Part shown: positions 1-6,233 of the stretch, piece after piece | Position numbering within the stretch: the first letter of the stretch is position 1 | Layout: every line of letters starts with the position of its first letter | NCBI GenBank assembly: GCA_017405115.1 | Contig: JAFRBA010000069.1 | Span: 1-16,248 of the forward strand | Direction: 5' to 3' | DNA from: Kiritimatiellia bacterium | GTDB lineage: Bacteria > Verrucomicrobiota > Kiritimatiellia > RFP12 > UBA1067 | DNA: 16,248 nucleotides | Notes under the pieces: generated by a model | Told to the model about the DNA's origin: nothing | The model's database searches: none | Seen by the model: only the letters and a program-made list of their open reading frames with translations | Program-made: the position numbers and the translations under genes

Positions 1-219
1 AAGAAGAATTGTCCGCAGCTTGTAGTAAGTCGGCACGTCGTCACGGGCGGCGAAATAGTCCAGCCGCTTTGCTGCGTTGACGTATGCTTCCGACAAGACA
101 TCCTCCTCGCCCATCCTCTTAAGGAGAATCGGATTGAGCTTTTTCTTCGCAAGCGCGGACAGCCTTTGCCTGTGCTCGGCAAAGGCGTCTGCGAGCCTGT
201 CTTGCGTAGAAACATCCAT
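1..219 (-). CDS. Sigma-70 family RNA polymerase sigma factor, N-terminal part (cut by window edge)
   Basis: The first 73 codons of a gene that runs off the left edge. The protein begins MDVSTQDRLADAFAEH and continues with RLSALAKKKLNPILLKRMGEED, VLSEAYVNAAKRLDYF and VPTYYKLRTIL. This is the region 2 pattern of the ECF-like sigma factors common in Planctomycetes and Verrucomicrobia (HR.RL...V...L.P.L..R...DVLSEAY..AA.RL). Such factors direct core RNA polymerase to a subset of promoters. The ATG at 217-219 lies only 7 bases from a TGGTAAAAT extended -10 element and has no Shine-Dalgarno sequence, so the mRNA is probably leaderless. It lies 21 bases downstream of the hydrolase stop, on the same strand. 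Region 4, which reads the -35 element, is outside the window, so the subgroup cannot be named. Confidence 0.72.
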   Translation of the reverse strand, partial: MDVSTQDRLADAFAEHRQRLSALAKKKLNPILLKRMGEEDVLSEAYVNAAKRLDYFAARDDVPTYYKLRTILL

Positions 220-238
220 GCCGCATATTTTACCATAT
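215..238 (-). promoter_or_regulatory. Extended -10 promoter fused to the start codon of the sigma gene
   Basis: On the minus strand an extended -10 (TGG then TAAAAT, 227-235) is followed after seven bases by the ATG at 217-219. The predicted transcription start is at about 220, leaving essentially no 5' UTR. The 24-base block matches the block at the LysR start (14410-14433) at 21 positions. No convincing -35 box is seen. Confidence 0.5.
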
Positions 239-240
239 TC

Positions 241-1062
241 TCATCGCAGAAGCCATTTCCACGCGTCTTGTTTCGCGTACGCAGCTTTTTCGGATTCGGC
301 GTGTCCCGTCTTCGGCAAGACCTCGACTCTCATTGCCTTGGGACGCTTTGCGCAAAGCGCATCTGCATACGCTTTGACGCGGGCGACTGGTATAAGATCG
401 TCATCCTCGCCATGATAAGACAGTACCTCTGCCTTGACGTCGGCGACCGCGTCCGTCTTGCCGGATGCGCCTACGACAAGAGCGCGGGAGAAGAGTGTTG
501 GATCGTCATTGAGCAGCGAAAGCAGCAATCCGCCGCCCATTGAAAAGCCGGTCGCGAAGACGCGTTCGCTTTTGACGCCGTGTGCTTCGGCTCGTGAACG
601 CACAAGTTTGGCGAGTCCGTCTGCGGACGGGTTCTCCAATCCGCGACGCCCACCCCCGCCCATGCGCTCGACAGTCATTTCCGGGACGAGTACGACAACC
701 TTGCCGACTTTCGTCTGGCTACGCGCATAGCTCAATGCCTTTTCGATTGCCGGGGGAACGGACGGCACCAGCCCTCCGCCGCGATTGACGGAATCGCGTC
801 CCCCAAGAACGACGAGAAGCGTTGTCTCGCCCTTGGCCTTCGGATTCGCGGTATACTCTTTCCAAGCGCGAGTGCCACACACGCCCTCGTCCGTCTTGTA
901 ATGCGCAATTCTGCGCTTCGCCTCCTCGTTTGCCTTGGCTTGTTCCTTTGTCTGCTGCTGCCGCAATTCGGCAGCGCGCCTATGCGCTCCATGCATGGGG
1001 GGACGCTCCGCATATGCGCAGAGCGCCGCCGATGCAAGAAGTGTCATTATAAATCTATTCAT
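241..1062 (-). CDS. Secreted alpha/beta hydrolase (esterase / PHB-depolymerase-like)
   Basis: A 273-residue protein with a short signal peptide (about residues 1-18, MNRFIMTLLASAALCAYA), a basic, Gln/Lys-rich coiled segment (about 24-55) and a compact alpha/beta hydrolase domain. Visible catalytic features are the nucleophile elbow GFSMGG with Ser174, an acidic loop GEDDDLIP (Asp220-222) and TGHAES with His254. This order and spacing fit the poly(3-hydroxybutyrate) depolymerase / feruloyl-esterase-like branch of secreted hydrolases. The substrate cannot be read from the sequence; an ester on the cell surface or in the periplasm is likely. The start at 1060-1062 has AAAGGA about nine bases upstream. 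It is divergent from the SUMF1 gene at 1210, and its 5' leader carries the element also found before both SUMF1 genes. Confidence 0.75.
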   Translation of the reverse strand: MNRFIMTLLASAALCAYAERPPMHGAHRRAAELRQQQTKEQAKANEEAKRRIAHYKTDEGVCGTRAWKEYTANPKAKGETTLLVVLGGRDSVNRGGGLVPSVPPAIEKALSYARSQTKVGKVVVLVPEMTVERMGGGGRRGLENPSADGLAKLVRSRAEAHGVKSERVFATGFSMGGGLLLSLLNDDPTLFSRALVVGASGKTDAVADVKAEVLSYHGEDDDLIPVARVKAYADALCAKRPKAMRVEVLPKTGHAESEKAAYAKQDAWKWLLR

Positions 1063-1081
1063 GGTCTTTTCCTTTCTGTCC

Positions 1082-1136
1082 GGTCGGCGTCATTGCCGTC
1101 CACTACCGAGAACGTAACGGAGACGAAAATTCTACA
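1082..1136 (-). repeat. Shared leader element, copy A (before the hydrolase)
   Basis: Read on the minus strand it starts TGTAGAATTTTCG, continues with CGTTACGTTCTC and ends GGACGGCAATGACGCCGACC, 19 bases before the ATG. The last 20 bases are identical to copy C at 4620-4639, and the first part resembles copies B and C. CGGC...GCCG could form a small stem around AATGAC. Confidence 0.6.
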
Positions 1137-1156
1137 GGAAAATTCCAGAGATTTTC

Positions 1157-1194
1157 TTGTAGATTTTCTGCCGCGATTGCGTTCTTGGGAACAG
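1157..1194 (+). repeat. Shared leader element, copy B (before the first SUMF1 gene)
   Basis: It begins TTGTAGATTTTCTGC and continues GCGATTGCGTTCTT, nearly identical to copy C (4585-4614), but lacks the second half (GGACGGCAATGACG...). With copy A it forms a divergent pair whose outer ends make an inverted repeat: CTACAGGAAAAT (1132-1143) against ATTTTCTTGTAG (1151-1162), 11 of 12 pairs. TAGATT may act as a -10 box, but no good -35 is seen. Confidence 0.58.
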
Positions 1195-1209
1195 GAAGGA
1201 GTAAAAGCG

Positions 1210-2598
1210 ATGAAGAATACTCTCAAATATCTATTAGCAATGGCGATGGCGGTGGCGGGAATCTCGGCCTACGCCGCATCGGGTGTCATTGAGTTGGAGA
1301 TACCTGGCATGAACGAGGAGACCGCCGCCCGAATCGCTGATTTTCGCACAAATGCCTGTCCCGCGACGGTCGCGGCTCTGCGCGACTCCATCGCCTCGAA
1401 TTACGATGGCGTGGTGTTGCGCAAGGCCGACAAGCGCGACGAGCTCCAGGCCGAGGCGGATGCGCTTGCGGCGGAACTTGAAACCATGATTTCGACGAAT
1501 TCCGCACAATCCGCGATACGGCAACAGCAGAAGCTGATAGACGAGCGGCAGGCTCTCGTCGATGAGATGACGGACATCGTGGACGACATGATCGAATACA
1601 AGTGGTATCGCGTGGAACAAAACGTGATCCGTTTTACCGACAGCCGGTTCGGACGCAGACACGACGGCGACTACCGCTACAACGAGCCGGACGCAGACGG
1701 CTTCATACCGCTACTTGGCGCGGCAAGCGACCTCTGCGTGGCCTACACCCCCGTCACGAATGCCGCTTACGCGCTTTTCGACCCTTCGCACCCGTTCGAG
1801 GCGGGCAAGGAAGGTAATCCCGTTGTCAATGTCTCCTACGATGATGCCGTCCGTTATTGCGAATGGCTGACCGACAATTCGCCCGGCTATGCCTACAAAT
1901 ACCGCCTCCCGACGCAGGAGGAATGGGAGCTTGCGGCCGGTCACATGCCGAAGGATGCTTCCATTAACGCGGCAAACGTCGAGTCCGGACCAACAGATGT
2001 CTATTACTACTACAGTCTCTACGGAAGCGGTGCCCAATCTTTGAGCGGTACGCTTGATATGTGGGGGAACGTATGGGAATGGCTCGCCACGGCGCACACG
2101 GACGGGCAGATGAAGATCAAGGGCGGAGCGTTCGACGAACCGCGCAGCCAGTGCCGAACCGAGGAACGCGGCAACGGACGCGACCCGACGCAAGGCTACC
2201 ACAACGTCGGCTTCCGCATTCTTCGCGAAAAGAACTGGGCGGCATCTGTCATCCAGAACGCAAACGCGGCGAACTGGCTCTCGCGGAATGTCGAGGGCGG
2301 CGCGGCTCTGATCGCCGCCGACTACAAGGTGCTTGAGGCCGATTCCGACGGCGACGGCGTTCCGACCTGGGCCGAATACATCGCGCTCACCGATCCGAAC
2401 GATGCCGAGAGCCAGTTCAGCGCGACAATCTCCATCGGCACGGACGGATTGCCCACCATCGGCTGGAATACCCCGACCTATGCTTCCCGTACCTACAAGG
2501 TCTTCGGCAAAGTCGATCTTTCCGACTCGGTCTGGCTCGAGGTCAAGGACAACGTTGAACTCTATCGGTTCTTCAAGGTCGAGGTGGAGATAAGGTGA
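1210..2598 (+). CDS. Secreted SUMF1 (FGE-like)-domain protein with C-terminal Ca-type motif
   Basis: A 462-residue protein. Residues 1-22 are a signal peptide ending AYA. Residues 75-130 are predicted coiled coil (KRDELQAEADALAAELETM). A SUMF1 / formylglycine-generating-enzyme-sulfatase domain spans about 137-340, with RFTDSRF, PVVNVSYDDAVRYCEWL, YRLPTQEEWELAAG, MWGNVWEW, KGGAFDEPRSQCR and NVGFRILRE. Of the two catalytic cysteines of true FGE, the second is conserved (Cys315) but the first is Glu310, so sulfatase-activating activity is doubtful. Residues 378-398 (DSDGDGVPTWAEYIALTDP) form a calcium-type loop like those in secreted PVC proteins, followed by a short beta-rich tail. The open frame extends upstream, but the ATG at 1210 follows AGGAAGGAG and starts the signal peptide. 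Paralogue at 4663. Confidence 0.78.
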   Translation: MKNTLKYLLAMAMAVAGISAYAASGVIELEIPGMNEETAARIADFRTNACPATVAALRDSIASNYDGVVLRKADKRDELQAEADALAAELETMISTNSAQSAIRQQQKLIDERQALVDEMTDIVDDMIEYKWYRVEQNVIRFTDSRFGRRHDGDYRYNEPDADGFIPLLGAASDLCVAYTPVTNAAYALFDPSHPFEAGKEGNPVVNVSYDDAVRYCEWLTDNSPGYAYKYRLPTQEEWELAAGHMPKDASINAANVESGPTDVYYYYSLYGSGAQSLSGTLDMWGNVWEWLATAHTDGQMKIKGGAFDEPRSQCRTEERGNGRDPTQGYHNVGFRILREKNWAASVIQNANAANWLSRNVEGGAALIAADYKVLEADSDGDGVPTWAEYIALTDPNDAESQFSATISIGTDGLPTIGWNTPTYASRTYKVFGKVDLSDSVWLEVKDNVELYRFFKVEVEIR

Positions 2599-2628
2599 GA
2601 TGTCGAATTGTTGTCAAATTGCAGAAAG

Positions 2629-3666
2629 CTATCGTCCACCAAATATCACATTGGCGAAGCGAGGTAGGAATCGGCGCAAGAAGACGGCTATTGCCATCGA
2701 GACTATAATGCTCCCGATAAAGCCTACAAACGCGGCAGATGTTGTTCCCATTGGGAGATGTTTCATTGCAATGCCAATATACGACAATGCGATAGTATGC
2801 ATTAGAAATATGGGGAAAGAGCATGCTGTTAGCCATTGAGGCAATTTCGATGCAGTCATGCTGCACCATATGAAGTACAAAAGAAAAGGCAATGACATTT
2901 TACCTATGCAAGTCTCAAACTGCCAGGCATTATATGCAAACACTAATTTCAACGCCAATAAACAGATGCCTACGCAGCCGCATGGCACAACGTATCGTCT
3001 TGATGTGAGTGCTTGTGGAAATTGATGCAAGAAGATGCCTACAGAAAAATAAAAGATGCCATTTATCGAATATCCGGGGCCGAAGAACTTGCGGATGATT
3101 TCGTTTGGAATATGATTCCCTAGAAGATTGAAAACGAACGCCGCTACGAGCCATGCGTATCCAAACTTTGCAATGCCGTACTTGAATACAAAGGCCGTTA
3201 GGACAAATAGAAACAAGCATCGAACATACCACAATGGCACATGGATTGGATAGTCTGTTAAATCAAGCCCTGGTACCCTAAGCCAATTCATGTCGTGCAT
3301 GAAAGTGATACTTGTTCCAAATGGACGATGCGCAATTATGTCTGCGATAATACTCAATGGTGTTGTTAAAATGACAGCGACAACACACCAAAACGCGAAT
3401 GGCACGAGCAATGTCTTTACACGTTTCGTGATTTCCTGTAGATACCAGTTGTCGTCATTGAAATGTGATGCAAGGAAGAATCCTGACACAACGAAGAAGA
3501 ATGGGACGGCGATTCTGGATAGGCCTTGCGCAAATGCTTGATGCATGAACCATCCTACAGACAACGGTTGTTCATGCGGCCAACTCACATGAATGCTTAC
3601 AACAAAAAACGCACACAGCAATCCCATGTTCTTGATTCTTTGACTTGCCTCACTTGATATTTTCAT
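2629..3666 (-). CDS. Acyltransferase family 3 (OafA/WecH-like) integral membrane protein
   Basis: A 345-residue, strongly hydrophobic protein with about ten membrane segments. The N-terminus RIKNMGLLCAFFVVSIHVSW matches motif 1 of acyltransferase family 3 (PF01757), with the conserved His at residue 26. IAVPFFFVVSGFFLA and VPLWYVRCLFLF are also family-like. Members O-acetylate or otherwise acylate sugars and lipids at the inner membrane; the acceptor here is unknown. The ATG at 3664-3666 was chosen because it starts directly before the first helix; the frame stays open 59 codons further, but that part has no membrane or family character. The gene is visibly AT-richer than its neighbours and separates the two SUMF1 paralogues, which suggests separate acquisition. 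It converges on the SUMF1 gene, with stops 30 bases apart. Confidence 0.8.
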   Translation of the reverse strand: MKISSEASQRIKNMGLLCAFFVVSIHVSWPHEQPLSVGWFMHQAFAQGLSRIAVPFFFVVSGFFLASHFNDDNWYLQEITKRVKTLLVPFAFWCVVAVILTTPLSIIADIIAHRPFGTSITFMHDMNWLRVPGLDLTDYPIHVPLWYVRCLFLFVLTAFVFKYGIAKFGYAWLVAAFVFNLLGNHIPNEIIRKFFGPGYSINGIFYFSVGIFLHQFPQALTSRRYVVPCGCVGICLLALKLVFAYNAWQFETCIGKMSLPFLLYFIWCSMTASKLPQWLTACSFPIFLMHTIALSYIGIAMKHLPMGTTSAAFVGFIGSIIVSMAIAVFLRRFLPRFANVIFGGR

Positions 3667-3995
3667 AGATGTCTCTTTCGCGCACGGTGAATGTCGCGAA
3701 TGAAATATCCATGCATGAAAAGAGAGCGCATTTTTCTTTTCCACACACTCATCCGATGCCCTGGTACAGGCTTTACTTGGAATGCACGGAGAAAGAGAAT
3801 ACGCCCTCAGTATGGGCGCACCTCCACTCACATGCCGTTCCAAGTTAGAAATAGTACCAGTATTTCGGATGAACGACTTGTTAGCGTTGATGCTAAATCA
3901 TCTTGTCGCGCTTCGCCTTGCGGCGCGGCGACCGTGACGAGGCGTAGCCCCGCCTATGACCGTTTCACTGTTTCGTGGCTTTCGTTCCTTTCATT
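3667..3995. other. Gap between acyltransferase and toxin genes, with a GC-rich hairpin
   Basis: About 330 bases without a convincing gene. The acyltransferase frame runs backwards into it without family similarity. Positions 3904-3932 are GC-rich and can fold imperfectly (GTCGCGC ... GCGGCGAC), next to a second small palindrome around GGCGTAGCCCCGCC. There is no T-run, so it is not a typical intrinsic terminator. The GC-rich piece contrasts sharply with the AT-rich surroundings and faintly resembles the insert at 13994-14071 (TCTTG...CGCTTCGC...GCGGC). Confidence 0.4.
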
Positions 3996-4307
3996 TCACG
4001 ATTCAGATGCTTTTGCCATTTGGAGACGACCGTAAATCCAATTCGGGTCACGTCGGTTGTCGAGCACGCCGTAAACGCGAGCTTCGCCGTCCTCGATGTC
4101 ATAGTAGATTGAATAAGGGAATCGACGAGACAGAGCGCGATAGAAACCGAATCGTTTGTTATGGATGCCAGCGTAAAGGGCAAGCGATTCGATTTCTCCA
4201 TAAAGAGTGTCGCTAAAATAGTCGCCCACGCCGGGTTCTTGGTTTTCGTAGAACCAATAGCCGTCGAGCATGTCGTTGTGGGCTGAATCTAGAATCCTAA
4301 CGCGCAT
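3996..4307 (-). CDS. RelE/ParE-family toxin of a type II toxin-antitoxin system
   Basis: A 103-residue protein starting MRVRILDSAHNDMLDGYWFY and ending with FPYSIYYDIEDGEARVYG and VLDNRRDPNWIYGR. The core pattern (RxxxxxFPYxIYYxIEDxxxxVYxVLxxRRDP) is the diagnostic C-terminal half of ParE/RelE-type toxins. These act on DNA gyrase (ParE) or on ribosome-bound mRNA (RelE); the sequence does not decide which. The ATG at 4305-4307 overlaps the antitoxin gene by 11 bases, indicating translational coupling. An alternative ATG four codons upstream (4317-4319, adding MRKF) is also possible. The gene has the usual antitoxin-first order and lies in the gap between the two SUMF1 paralogues. Confidence 0.82.
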   Translation of the reverse strand: MRVRILDSAHNDMLDGYWFYENQEPGVGDYFSDTLYGEIESLALYAGIHNKRFGFYRALSRRFPYSIYYDIEDGEARVYGVLDNRRDPNWIYGRLQMAKASES

Positions 4308-4521
4308 GAACTTCCTCATAGAGGCGACGCTTGGACTCTGCAACCGACATGAAACCTTCTTCACCAGCTGCAACACGGCGGCGGCGTTCGGCCAAAATGT
4401 CACCATGCCAGGCCGGAGGCTCCGGCTCTGCTGCAGCGGTCATTGCCGCCCACAGGTATTCCATCGTTTTGACTCTCTCGTCCGACGACATCCTGTCTAT
4501 CGCTTCCATTACTGCTGGCAT
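4297..4521 (-). CDS. Addiction-module antitoxin (Unstab_antitox / TIGR02574-like)
   Basis: A 74-residue protein of the short addiction-module antitoxin family (PF09720-like). SSDERVKTMEYLWAAM matches the N-terminal 'LTPEERLELIEELWDSL' helix. PPAWHGDILAERRRRVAAGEE matches the 'P.WH...L.RRLAALEAGE' region. The C-terminal SVAESKRRLYEEVHA resembles the toxin-wrapping 'SWEEVKARL' helix. It presumably binds and neutralises the RelE/ParE toxin encoded directly downstream, and may repress the shared promoter. AAAGGAG lies seven bases before the ATG (4519-4521), and a perfect TATAAT lies 30 bases upstream. Confidence 0.85.
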   Translation of the reverse strand: MPAVMEAIDRMSSDERVKTMEYLWAAMTAAAEPEPPAWHGDILAERRRRVAAGEEGFMSVAESKRRLYEEVHAR

Positions 4522-4550
4522 TTTATGCTCCTTTGTTTGAGACGCCGAAT

Positions 4551-4556
4551 ATTATA
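4551..4556 (-). promoter_or_regulatory. -10 box of the toxin-antitoxin operon
   Basis: The minus strand reads TATAAT, 30 bases upstream of the antitoxin ATG. No clear TTGACA-like -35 is seen at 16-18 bases. The promoter is divergent from the second SUMF1 gene. Confidence 0.45.
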
Positions 4557-4584
4557 CACTATTTTCAGTTTTCCGTGTTGGATG

Positions 4585-4639
4585 TTGTAGAATTTCTGCT
4601 GCGATTGCGTTCTTATGGGGGACGGCAATGACGCCGACC
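4585..4639 (+). repeat. Shared leader element, copy C (before the second SUMF1 gene)
   Basis: It starts TTGTAGAATTTCTGC, continues GCGATTGCGTTCTT (almost the same as copy B) and ends GGACGGCAATGACGCCGACC (same 20 bases as copy A). It is therefore the complete version joining the halves seen in A and B. It lies 23 bases before the ATG at 4663. TAGAAT at 4588-4593 may be a -10 box, in which case most of the element would be transcribed leader. Confidence 0.62.
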
Positions 4640-4662
4640 ATAACCGAGAAAGGAACACAACC

Positions 4663-5598
4663 ATGAACAAAGTAATCATCACCCTCACAGTCGCAGCGCT
4701 CGCGCTTGTAACTTTTGCGCAAGGACGCAGCAGAAAGCCGAATCCCGAGGCGAAGCTGCATCGCTTCTCCACGACAATCGAGAAGGAGCGTCCGCAACTG
4801 AACCAGGAGACGAAGGACCTCATTTCCGCCTATCGGCGCGATCCGTCGGACGCCAACCGCGCCGCTTTGCGCCTCCAGGTCGCGAAGAACTACGATGCAA
4901 TCGTCGCCCGCAAGAAGGCGAAACTTGAAGAGTTGAAGCGCACGGCAAAGCACCAGAGCAAGGTTGACGAAATGCAAGTTATCGTCGATGAAATGCTCCG
5001 CGACCGCGAACAGCGCATCGAGGCGTCGATGGCACGCTTCACCGATTCGCGTTTTCGTCCTGGATTGCGGGACAGGACAGATGCCTATCTTCCTGTACTC
5101 GGCGCGAAAGGTAGTAACGTTTTGATCGGGCGTGCGCCAGTGACGGAAGCGGAATGGGCTAAGTTCACGGGCAAGGCCGCCGCACCCGAAAAGGCTAAGC
5201 TGCCCGTCACCAACGTCTCGCTGAAGGACGCGGAGAAGTACTGCGATTGGCTCGCGAAGAACGATCCGGCGCACACCTATCGACTCCCTACGGAAGCGGA
5301 GTGGGAACTCGCCGCAGGCCATATGCCGAAGGACGCGGACTTCAATTGCGGTGAGGGCGATGCGATCAAGCCCGTTGATGCCTACGCAAGCACCAAAGGT
5401 GCATGTGGCGGCTATGACTTTTGGGGCAATTGCTGGGAACTGACCTCAACGAAGCGCGGCGACGGAATGGTTGCCGTCAAGGGCGGTGCATTCGACTCGA
5501 AGCGCACCGAATGCCGCACGGAAGCACGGACAGAATCGCGCAAGGCCGGCGCATGTTACCCCAACGTCACCTTCCGCATCATCCGCGAAGACCGCTGA
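4663..5598 (+). CDS. Secreted SUMF1 (FGE-like)-domain protein, second paralogue
   Basis: A 311-residue protein with a signal peptide (residues 1-19, MNKVIITLTVAALALVTFA), a basic helical or coiled region (about 70-120) and a SUMF1 domain to the C-terminus. Motifs shared with the paralogue at 1210 are ARFTDSRF, LPVTNVSLKDAEKYCDWLA, YRLPTEAEWELAAGHMPKDA, DFWGNCWE, VKGGAFDSKRTECRTE and NVTFRIIRE. Cys284 corresponds to the second FGE catalytic cysteine, while the first position is Ser279, so it is probably not a functional sulfatase activator. Unlike its paralogue it lacks the Ca-type C-terminal extension. The start at 4663 follows AAAGGA; the frame opens slightly upstream, but only this ATG gives a signal peptide. 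Confidence 0.78.
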   Translation: MNKVIITLTVAALALVTFAQGRSRKPNPEAKLHRFSTTIEKERPQLNQETKDLISAYRRDPSDANRAALRLQVAKNYDAIVARKKAKLEELKRTAKHQSKVDEMQVIVDEMLRDREQRIEASMARFTDSRFRPGLRDRTDAYLPVLGAKGSNVLIGRAPVTEAEWAKFTGKAAAPEKAKLPVTNVSLKDAEKYCDWLAKNDPAHTYRLPTEAEWELAAGHMPKDADFNCGEGDAIKPVDAYASTKGACGGYDFWGNCWELTSTKRGDGMVAVKGGAFDSKRTECRTEARTESRKAGACYPNVTFRIIREDR

Positions 5599-5621
5599 TG
5601 CACCCATGCATCACTCATTCA

Positions 5622-5651
5622 GTGTACTATAGGGCGCCATCCATAGTACAC
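5622..5651. terminator. Hairpin between convergent genes
   Basis: GTGTACTAT (5622-5630) and ATAGTACAC (5643-5651) are perfect 9-base inverted arms around a 12-base loop, and GG/CC inside the loop can extend the stem. It lies between the stop of the SUMF1 gene and the stop of the minus-strand flavodoxin gene, so it could end both transcripts. There is no T-run on either side, which lowers confidence. Confidence 0.45.
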
Positions 5652-5671
5652 CAATCAGAAACAAAGAGGTG

Positions 5672-6211
5672 TTATCGAATACCCTTGCCGAGCGCTTTCG
5701 CTTCGGCGATGAACTTGGTGCCGTTGATGGTTCCTTTCTCGTACACGCCGTCGGCGCAAACCATGCCGCACTCTTTGCTACCCTCGTAGCAGTCAAGGAA
5801 ACCGCGCAGGGCGGCAAGCGAGCCTTCGAACTTCGTGCGGTCTGTATCAGCCATCGTGAGGATGTAGTAGAACCGCTTGTTTGCGAGATTGGGATAGACG
5901 ACCACGGTGCGGTCGATGAGCGCCTTGAGCTGCGCGCAGATCGTGTAGAAATAAACGGGCGAGGCGAGAACGATTACGTCCGCCGCCATCATCTTGTCGA
6001 TGACAAGTTGCGCATCGTCCTTGATTGCGCACTTGCCCGTCTTCTGACATGCGTAGCAACCGGTGCAGTAGCCAATCTTGAGATCGGCAATCCGCACCTT
6101 CTCGACTTCGTTGCCCGCCTCCTTCGCGCCCTCCGCGAACGCATCGCAAAGGATGTCCGAATTCCCGCCCCTCCGCGGCGTGGAAGAGATTATCAATACT
6201 TTCTTGCTCAT
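5672..6211 (-). CDS. Flavodoxin-fold NAD(P)H-dependent oxidoreductase with CxxCxxC motif
   Basis: A 179-residue NADPH-dependent FMN reductase / iron-sulfur-flavoprotein-like protein. Residues 5-18 (VLIISSTPRRGGNS) are the FMN phosphate loop. GYCTGCYACQKTGKC (residues 48-61) supplies the Cys49-Cys52-Cys55-Cys61 cluster typical of this family. ASPVYFYTICAQLKALIDR (about 84-102) is the second flavin-binding loop. It probably passes electrons from NAD(P)H through FMN to a small molecule or quinone. AAGGAG lies about nine bases before the ATG at 6209-6211. It is the last gene of the long minus-strand redox run, 22 bases after the CMD-cupin gene. It is related to the gene at 11126 but not close enough to look like a recent duplication. 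Confidence 0.82.
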   Translation of the reverse strand: MSKKVLIISSTPRRGGNSDILCDAFAEGAKEAGNEVEKVRIADLKIGYCTGCYACQKTGKCAIKDDAQLVIDKMMAADVIVLASPVYFYTICAQLKALIDRTVVVYPNLANKRFYYILTMADTDRTKFEGSLAALRGFLDCYEGSKECGMVCADGVYEKGTINGTKFIAEAKALGKGIR

Positions 6212-6233
6212 GGTTTATGCTCCTTTCAAGCTG

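Noticed and set aside
344..359. Perfect 16-base palindrome CGCTTTGCGCAAAGCG
   Set aside because: It lies in the hydrolase coding sequence and is explained by codons for ALCAKR. It contains GCAAAG but lacks the rest of the repeat arm.
901..1209. Extension of the first SUMF1 reading frame upstream to 901
   Set aside because: It would overlap the divergent hydrolase gene and hide the signal peptide. The ATG at 1210 has a strong Shine-Dalgarno and starts the signal peptide.
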